A program made the translations under genes and the position numbers. The notes beneath the pieces are model-generated. The model was not told where the DNA came from. It ran no database searches and saw nothing but the letters and a program-made list of their open reading frames with translations. A stretch of DNA of 64,000 nt, from NCBI RefSeq assembly GCF_027887165.1, contig NC_077233.1, positions 182,713,114-182,777,113 of the forward strand, in the 5' to 3' direction. The stretch comes from Monodelphis domestica. Lineage: Eukaryota; Chordata; Mammalia; Didelphimorphia; Didelphidae. Numbering within the stretch: position 1 is the first letter of the stretch; each line of letters begins with the position of its first letter. Below are positions 55,451 to 64,000 of this stretch, in pieces.

Positions 55451-55522
55451 AACTCCTCACACCTTCTTTTTTAAAGAGGGAGATTTAGAAGAGGGAGAAC
55501 TCCCTTCTGGCTTGAGGAAGAT

Positions 55523-55725
55523 TCATAGAATTATGGAAAGTTAGGGTTGGAAAGGCTCCTAAAGCCCACTTAAATCCAATCCCCTCATTTTACAAATTAA
55601 GAAAATGGGGCCCAGAAATATTAATTAATTTCCCCAGGGTTACACAGTTTATGAGTGGCAAAATCAGGACTAGAACTCAGGTCTTTTGATTCCTAATCCA
55701 GTCATCTTTCCACTATGTCATGCCA
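55523..55725 (+). repeat. MIR/THER-like SINE
   Basis: 'tcattttacaaattaagaaa', 'ccagggttacacagtttatg' and 'aactcaggtcttttgattcc' are in family order, as at 7277 and 60432. Confidence 0.65.
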
Positions 55726-56094
55726 TCGTTACTCTCTGTGCCAAGACCCTGAATGCTCTCTGTTCTTTGTGGCCAACAGAGAAGAGGGAAAAAATCATGG
55801 GATTACATATTGCATTTTTATATACCGCATTACTGTCTTTTTTCCAGTCAGGAGAGAATTTTCTTGGTAGCCAAATTTCTAGTTATTCACTCTCCTTCCA
55901 CTGAAACTCACCCTTTGTAGGCCAGGTTTTTTTTTTTTTTTACACAGAATGGCTTTTAAAATGACTAAAAGTCTTTAATCAGCTTCATATTACCTTCCAA
56001 GCCTCTTTAGAGAGCATGCTAATTCTTTTACAAATAAAACCACATGGGAGGAAGGGGGGAAAGCTTCCCAATTGAGTTATACAGTGGTTTCCTC

Positions 56095-56320
56095 AACACC
56101 CTCAAATATACCACATACAATTTCCAACATCCCTGCTATTCTTCCCACTCTTCCCCCTGCCTGGAACACCCATTTGCTTCTCTTTCTTGGTCCAAATCTT
56201 ATACATCCTTCAAAGCCAAGAGCAAGCCGCACCTTCTCTGTATTATTTCCTACCTCTGACTTCTTGGGCCACTGATTTTTGATTTCTGAGGCCACCAAAG
56301 TACTTCTCATTTGGAACTTA
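56095..56320 (+). repeat. L2 LINE remnant
   Basis: 'cccctgcctggaacacccat' and 'catccttcaaagccaagagc' fit L2. Confidence 0.6.
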
Positions 56321-56494
56321 ACCCCATGTAGCAATACCTCAGTGGTTCATTCAATTGTGGAGGTGATGCCGGGTTGTTAAAGCCTACGTTAACAAATCCC
56401 AAACTCTCAGGAGATCCTCATAAACTAGAGAAGCGTTGAGTGCCCTCCCATTGTCTATATGCCAGCCACCTAAGGGTCAGTTCTGGGAGGAGTC

Positions 56495-57295
56495 AAAATC
56501 TGTATTGGCTCCCTATTGTCTCCAAGAAGCAATATGGACTCTTCAATTTAGCATATAAAGTTCTTTACAATCTGGTTTCAATCCACCCATAGAACCTCAT
56601 TACACACTAATCCCATTCATATACTCACTCATCCATGTAGCAAACTGCCCTTGTTATTCCTCACCCAAAAATCTATCCCTCGTGTCCATGTCATTTCCCA
56701 GGCTACTCCCTGCCCAGAATGCCATCCCTCTTCATGTCCATCTCTTAAAAGTTCTGGTTCCTTCAAAGACCCATTTGAGTTATATTGGCCCCCGCCCCCA
56801 GCTGCTGCTGATACATTTTGTATATATTTCTTTTGTATCTACTTACTTGTATATGTGTTGTTTTCGCCATGTACAGTATACTATACTTTTGCTCTTCACT
56901 TGTTTAAATTATATCTGACTCGTTCTGACCCCATTTGGGTTTCTCTGGCAAAGATACTGGAGTGGTTTGACGTTTCCTTTTCCGCCTCACTTTACAGATG
57001 AAGAAACTCAGACAAACAGGATTAATTGGCTTTCCCAGGATCACCCAAGCTACTAAGTGTTGAAGCTGGATTTGAACTTTGGAAGATGCAAGCCTGGCAC
57101 TCTATCACTGTGCCACCTAGCTGATAGGATGATATATCTATATATGCTGTCATGTGATATGATATATCATATCATATCATATGTCATAACAAGTCCCAAA
57201 GTCTAAGCTTTTGTGTTTATTTCTGTGTTTTATATCCCCAGACCTGGCAGAGTGCCTAGCAGATCTTAGGTGCCTAATAAATGTTTGTTGATATA
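56495..57295 (+). repeat. L2 LINE remnant split by a SINE
   Basis: Runs from 'tgtattggctccctattgtc' through 'ctgcccagaatgccatccc' to the 3' end 'gtgcctaataaatgtttgttga' (57270-57290). A minus-strand SINE at 56885-57123 and a short TATC-rich tract interrupt it. Confidence 0.75.
56885..57123 (-). repeat. SINE1/MAR1-like SINE nested in L2
   Basis: 'gaccccatttgggtttctctggc', 'cactttacagatgaagaaac' and 'gtgccacctagctg'. Confidence 0.85.
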
Positions 57296-57344
57296 TTACT
57301 TAACTGGTAAAGGGACTTTTTAAACAAAGGAAATTGTAAGTCTT

Positions 57345-57530
57345 GAAAAATTTATTTATTTATTGTATTTCCCCCCAAAATTTTGGAAAACTTTATTTAG
57401 TTAGTTAATTTAGAATATTTTTCCATGGTTACAAGATTCATGTTCTCCCCTCCACCCCCTTCTCCCAGCCCCCTCCCGTAGCCAATGTGCAATTCCACTA
57501 GGTTTTACATGTGTCATTGATCAAGTCTTG
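57345..57530 (-). mobile_element. L1-type 3' end fragment
   Basis: A T-rich start (tail on the minus strand) then 'tttagaatatttttccatgg' and 'tccactaggttttacatgtg', a common marsupial L1-type terminal block. Confidence 0.5.
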
Positions 57531-57879
57531 AAATATTTAAAGCATTGTTTGGTTTGCCAAATAAACTGCAGAAGCCTAGTGGACTTGGTTATACTTTACT
57601 GTCCCACAATGCTTTGCACAAAAGACATTTAGTAAATGTCTATTGCTGGTGGTATGGCAATGAAAAGTTTAATGCAAAAGCCCTCCTCAGATACAACACG
57701 ATATCAAGAGAGGAGAACTTGGAAAGCAGAAAAGAATCAGGAGAAGGAGAATTCCCTTCGATGATGTTCTGGTTTTGTTCAACTGTCTTTTCCCCTCCTA
57801 ACAAATGCCAATGGTAGATGGGAAGATTGGATTTAGCTATCTCCTGATTGTAACAATGAAGATACTTAGCCCTTCCTTT

Positions 57880-58515
57880 ATTGGGAAGATTTAATTGTAA
57901 TCCACAATCTATTTTTAGATTTTAATTCCCCAAAAGGTGATAACTCAGTATTTTAAGTAGATCTACCCATTTTGACTACAAAATATTAATTAACTACAAA
58001 AGATGAAGTAACCAAAAAGGTGTTAAGTAACCCAAAAGATATAATCTAACAAAAGAAGGTGTGAACTAAAGAGTGGGAAGTTCTGGAGAAAAGCGTCTGC
58101 TGTGATTGGTAGACATGAAATTTAGGGGAGGTGACACAAGAGAAAAAGATCTTGAAAAAGGGGCCAGAAGAAGAGATTTTGATTCGATATTCAATTCAAG
58201 GAGATTGAAGAACACTATGACTCAGAGGAGAGACTGAAAGACAGACACTTGAGGAGCAACCAGAAGACAGACACCCAGACTTCTTTCCATTTTAGACAGT
58301 CACCAGACCCGAGAAAGGCCCACTGTCTTGAGACTGTTTTCCCCTGAGTAGGGCCTTAGTATTTTATTTCTACCTGGCTCAGAGGAAGCCGGAGCTCCCT
58401 CTATCTCTCTCATTCTTTAATGTCTTCCCTCTATTGTAAATAAACTACCATAAATTACATTTATTTTAGTAATTCATTTTGGGATTTAGAAATTAAATCC
58501 CTGGCAACCACCTAT
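57880..58515 (+). mobile_element. LTR of family E type, copy 3
   Basis: Ends 'ctattgtaaataaactaccataaa' (poly(A) signal near 58438) then 'aaatccctggcaaccacc', where TGGCAACC may start a Leu-type primer-binding site at about 58502. The body is only distantly like copies 1 and 2. Confidence 0.5.
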
Positions 58516-58879
58516 ATAAATATTCAGAGTTCAACCCACCACTTAAATTTAACATAAAGAGAAAAGAATACATTCAGAAATGAACAGTGATACAAAAAGA
58601 AACAATATCAAAACTTAAAGAAAAAAATTGAATTTCTCAGGTAGCCATGATAGAAACCAGCTCCTGAAAGAATGAACATAGGACATGTCAGGATTGAAAG
58701 GGAGTTGGTTGGCTAGACCACTTGGGTGTATTTCTAGACTGAAATATAAATTCAAGCCTTTTGTGGAACATTGGATCTGAAGAGATTTTGGAGATCAGCT
58801 ACTCCAACCTCGTCATTTTACAGAGAAGGGAAAAGTTTTTGCCCAAGTTCACAAGGCTAGTTAATAGAAAGCTCAATAT

Positions 58880-60195
<1,316 letters not shown>

Positions 60196-60196
60196 T

Positions 60197-60390
60197 CTTA
60201 AAACCCTTATTTTCTGTCAATATCAATACTAAGACAGAATCTAAGACAGAAGAGAGGTAAGGACCAGGTGAGGTTAAGTGACTTGTCCAAGGTAAAAAAT
60301 CTAGGAAGTATTTGAGGTCAGATTTGAACCCAGGTCCTTCTCACTTCAAGCTTGGCATTCTATCCACCACGTTACATAGTTGTCCTGCCA
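60197..60390 (-). repeat. WSINE1-like SINE
   Basis: Minus-strand order with 'aaaacccttattttctgtc' and 'ttgaacccaggtccttctc'. It adjoins the pyrimidine block, which may have grown from its tail. Confidence 0.8.
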
Positions 60391-60431
60391 ATACTCTATC
60401 TACCATACCACACAGCCTTTCCAAAGACCAT

Positions 60432-60600
60432 AGGATCATAAGACCTTAGACCTAGCTGGAAAGAATCTCAGATATAATCCAGTCCATATCTTACTCTCAT
60501 TTTGTTGATAAAGAAATAGAAACCATGGAGGTTAGGTAATTTGTCCAAGGCTATAATTGTAATAAGCATCTATGATAGGATGTGAACTCAGTTTCTCTGA
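60432..60600 (+). repeat. MIR/THER-like SINE
   Basis: 'gatcataagaccttagacct' and 'aatttgtccaaggctataat' fit the family seen at 55523. Confidence 0.6.
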
Positions 60601-60611
60601 GTTCACAGGCA

Positions 60612-60838
60612 GTCCAGGTGATGAAGTGGGTAGCTCAATGGGCCTATAATCAGGAAGATCTGAGTTCAGATCTAGCCTCAGGCTATCTGACCCTGGGCAT
60701 ATTACTTAACCTTGCTTGCCTCAGTTTCCTCATATGTCAAATGAGCTAGAGAAGGAAATAACAAACCACTCCAGGATCTTTGCCAAGAAAACCCCAAATA
60801 AGGTCATGAAGTGTCTGAAATGACTGAACAACAATGAC
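60612..60838 (+). repeat. SINE1/MAR1-like SINE
   Basis: Core and tail 'gccaagaaaaccccaaataagg' present. Confidence 0.85.
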
Positions 60839-61124
60839 AACAAACTAATCAACTATAGCTGACAGCACAAATGTTCTCTACACTTAGCTCTCCATCTTTG
60901 CAATAGTGAGTGCATTTACTCAACCTTTCTCCAGGACCAGACTTGGTCATTTTCATTAAAATGCATTTAGTTTCATCTTTTGATTGTTGTCTTTCTGCTG
61001 ACAATGTAGTAGTCATTTGTCTACTTTTTCCTGGTTCTGTTCACATCATTTTGCATCCTTCCAGGCTTCTTATGCCTTATACACATTCATACAGTCCAGC
61101 CATACTGACCATATTGATGTAGCT

Positions 61125-61300
61125 CCTGGCCCAGTGGATAGAGTAGTATGCCTATAGCCAGGAAGACTTGAGTTCAAATCCAGCTTAAGATACTTACCAG
61201 CTGTGAGTCCCTGGGCAATTTAATCTCTCTCAGCTGTAGTTTCCCCCACTGTAATGTAGAGATAATAGCAACTACCTCGCAGGATTGTTATGAGGAATAT
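61125..61300 (+). repeat. tRNA-head/MIR-tail SINE
   Basis: 'ggcccagtggatagagtagt' head followed by 'gagataatagcaactacctc' and 'attgttatgaggaatatta'. Confidence 0.6.
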
Positions 61301-61573
61301 TAAAGAATTCAATATTTTAGCCTCAGGTTTAAGGAACTTTAAAATATTTTAAAAGTCTCTACCCTAACATTTAAGGCTATCTGACTACCAGGACTTGTGA
61401 GGATCAAATGAGATCATTATCAAAGCACTTAGTACAATGTCTGACACACAGTAGGTTGGGTAAAGAGGCTCTATGTAAATGCTCCTTCTCTTTTCCTACT
61501 TGTTCTTCCTTATGCCTAATGTTCACCTCTCCTCTCCATACCCTTGGCACTAGCTCTCTCCTATATCTGAAAT

Positions 61574-61701
<128 letters not shown>

Positions 61702-61727
61702 CATACGCCTCTAAGAATTCATGGCTT

Positions 61728-61918
61728 CTTCTTTTTTAAGCCCTTACTTTTTGTCTTCGTAATGGCCCTTTAAGGCAGAAGGGCAAGGGCTAGGTAAACA
61801 GGGTTAAGTAACTTGCCCAGGGTCACACAGTTAGGAAACGTCTGAGGCCAGATTTAAGCCTACATCCTCCCAACTCCAGGCCTGGCTCTGTATCAACTAT
61901 GTCACCTTAGCTGCCCGT
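61728..61918 (-). repeat. WSINE1-like SINE nested in L2
   Basis: 'taagcccttactttttgtct', 'cttgcccagggtcacacag' and 'ccttagctgcccg' on the minus strand. Confidence 0.85.
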
Positions 61919-62199
61919 CCCAGCTTCCTTTAAGATAGTTCAAACACTTTCTTCTACAGAAGGCCTTTGCTGCTAGTATTTTCTCCTATTAGACTACCTT
62001 TCATCTATTCTATATTTATCTTATATTCATTGATTTATGCTCCAATTATCTCCTCATATTATCTCTTATTTCTTATATTATCTTATAATATAAGCTCCTC
62101 AAGAGCATGGTGCCTGGCAATAGTAGGTGCTTATTGACTGACTGATTGATTGTATCAGTTCATATACATCTTCCTCAGCTTTCTTGAATTCATCATGTC

Positions 62200-62602
62200 T
62201 CACATCAACCTGGAAAAACTCAGACCGCCTAGGTGATCAGTAAGCAAAGTGAGACATTTATTTACAGTGGAGGTACAATATGCTTGTGTTATTCAGTCAG
62301 GGATGCTTGGGGAGGGAAGGGTAGAAAAGGGATTCTGACAGGATGAATTTATAGTCATGGGAAACTGGCAGATAGTGTATAGTCAGAATACATAGAGTAG
62401 ATAAACTGTAGAGAGGGAGCATTAAAGGTACTGAGGGATTACCAGAATCGGGTTGAAGAAATGCCCTAGGAACTCTCTCTTCCCAGGAGCAGAGGTAGTT
62501 AGAAACTGATGGGGTATGTGAGGGTCTTCTTGGAGGCAGTTAGAAACTGTTGGTCAGAGAAGGTGAGAGGTCCAGAGATCCCAGGGGCTGATGGTTATAA
62601 CA
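62200..62602 (-). mobile_element. LTR-like segment
   Basis: Minus strand: possible start TGGTGTTATAACC at 62602, then CACTGTAAATAAATGTCTCAC with a poly(A) signal near 62257, and a short U5-like end. No paired LTR, primer-binding site or target duplication was found. Confidence 0.35.
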
Positions 62603-62811
62603 CCATAACGTACCAAATTCATCCATCGATGTGCATCTACCTTATTTTCAGGGTTTTTTTTTTTTTTTGCTGCCAGGAAAAGAGCTGCTATAAAGATTGT
62701 GATGTATTTGGACCCTTCTTTTTGGGGGTAGGTAGAATTTCATTTGAAATTGTCCTTGGGGATTTAGTAAAAATAAAATAAACAAAGAATATATAATTTG
62801 GGATTAGAAGA

Positions 62812-62950
62812 TCTGAGTTTGAATTCTGATTTTTCTTACTAAATATATGACATGGAGTGAATCAGTTCATCTCTGTTTCCTCATATGGAAAAAGAAGAGA
62901 TCAGACTAGATGCTTTCTTAGATTTTGTTCAGTTTTAAATCTTATGAACT
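62812..62950 (+). repeat. MIR-like SINE relic
   Basis: 'gatctgagtttgaattctg' and 'gtttcctcatatggaaaaag'. Confidence 0.5.
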
Positions 62951-63492
62951 TCAGGATTGCAATGTGTATGATAAAGAAAACCATTAGAATTGTCTTCAGA
63001 AGTCCTGTCCATTCTAAATTTATGATATTGTCTGGACCTCAAAAACAAGTGTATTGGGGTTATTCTCTACCCCGCTCCCTAAATATCAACACAATCTTGG
63101 GCTACTTAATTGGAAGTTTAGAACCCAGACTGCTTATCTGGCCAAATCTGAGGCATTGTGTCAAATGCCAGGTGCCAGGTTTTAAGACTGATCCTGACAA
63201 AGGCAGGAAACCAGGATGATAAAAGAATTTGAAACTGTCATTATCATTATTCCACAGACTCAGTATCAGAACAGAGGAAGATTCTAAAGCTAAGAAGATA
63301 GACATAGGATTGGGGAAAGCAGGATGCAGTGGGGTTAAAAGATTTAAGAAAGAATAACTTCTAAGCACAGACTTTAAGAAGGAAAAAACATTTGTAGTAA
63401 AAAAAATTCAGATCAATACAAATTTACCCAACATGTAGTTGGGAACCCTGACCTAGTCCCACTTTATGATCAGTAAGTAAACTGAGGCCTAA

Positions 63493-63588
63493 TGAGGAGG
63501 AGGAGGAGGAGGAAGAAGAAGAAGAAGAAGAAGAAAAGAAGAAGAAGGAGGAGGAGGAAAAGGAGGAGAAGGATCAGCAGCAGAAGAA
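63493..63588. repeat. (GAG/GAA)n purine tract
   Basis: GAGGAGGAG then GAAGAAGAA units on the plus strand. Confidence 0.95.
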
Positions 63589-63664
63589 GAATCTATGTAC
63601 TGCTCTAAAGCTTGTGAAACTACTTTACATATATTGTCTCATTTTTGTCATAGGTAAAAGTATA

Positions 63665-63760
63665 CAGACCTGACTTGGGAGTCAGGAAGACCAAGATTTC
63701 AAGTTTTACTTCTCACATACACACTGGCTGTGTGACCCTGGGAAAGTCACTTATTTTTTT
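63665..63760 (+). repeat. Truncated tRNA-type SINE
   Basis: 'ttgggagtcaggaagaccaag' and 'ctgtgtgaccctgggaaagt'. Confidence 0.7.
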
Positions 63761-63899
63761 AGTGTTCTAGAAAAAGCTCCAAACCATAAGTTATAGAGAA
63801 GGTGTAATTGTAATGGAATAGGAAATGTCCCAAGACTTTCCTAAATCAATGAAATAATTTATCCTTGTTTGTAGACGATTTAGATATTTCACTGGACCA

Positions 63900-63995
63900 A
63901 CGTATACTCCTTTGTCTGCTTAAGGGAAGACTCAAGTTGTATATATCCTAAAACTCCTAGATTGAAAACAGGGGTTCTTGTTAATTTTTATGACA
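63900..63995 (+). repeat. Unnamed repeat, copy 2 (partner at 35643)
   Basis: 'ctcaagttgtatatatcc' and the surrounding about 90 bp match 35643-35755 in the same order, ending near 'ggggttctt'. Confidence 0.6.
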
Positions 63996-64000
63996 TAGAG

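Overview
This is mammalian nuclear DNA from a marsupial. Two abundant tRNA-derived SINE types are marsupial in character. One has the head GGCAGCTGGGTAGCTCAGTG and a 3' end like AGTATTGATTCTAAGATGG; I read it as the WSINE1/WALLSI-like class, which hints at an Australian lineage. The other is the SINE1/MAR1-like class ending AAGAAAACCCCAAA. Marsupial-type L1 3' ends, RTE/BovB-like and L2 remnants and several LTR families accompany them. The species call is inference, because no database was searched.

The one host protein gene I can prove is EMP2 (epithelial membrane protein 2, PMP22/EMP tetraspan family), on the minus strand. Its four coding exons lie at 50485-50562, 48288-48378, 44802-44948 and 41452-41636. 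All junctions are GT/AG and in phase, and they give a 166-residue protein. A long 3' UTR runs left of 41452, with candidate poly(A) signals near 38953 and 37724. The non-coding first exon is not visible and probably lies beyond 64000, so 50612-64000 reads as EMP2 intron 1.

The left part (1-31000) is a mosaic of mobile elements. 1-8148: LTR pieces, SINEs, a full-length processed pseudogene of the autophagy gene ATG5 (5792-6599, minus) and a hAT-type DNA transposon with an 8-bp target duplication. 8143-15742: provirus A, a betaretrovirus-like endogenous element with paired LTRs, PBS, broken gag, no pol, about 3.6 kb of AT-rich non-coding sequence, broken env and a polypurine tract. 16514-18825: a 5'-truncated L1 with a 16-bp target duplication. 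19798-26273: ERV-B, a class-I (gamma-like) element on the minus strand, interrupted by two later LTR insertions. It begins with two LTRs joined head to tail. 26274-29800: AT-rich non-coding sequence behind a polypurine tract.

The right part (31000-64000) holds EMP2, with introns and flanks filled by SINEs, L2, a nested RTE/L1/SINE stack and large microsatellites, notably a 1.3-kb polypyrimidine block at 58880-60195.

I found no new multi-gene system. The points most worth checking are the LTR-LTR junction of ERV-B, a CpG-rich retroelement with an (ACT)n tail present in two copies with target duplications, the pol-less provirus A, and the ATG5 retropseudogene.
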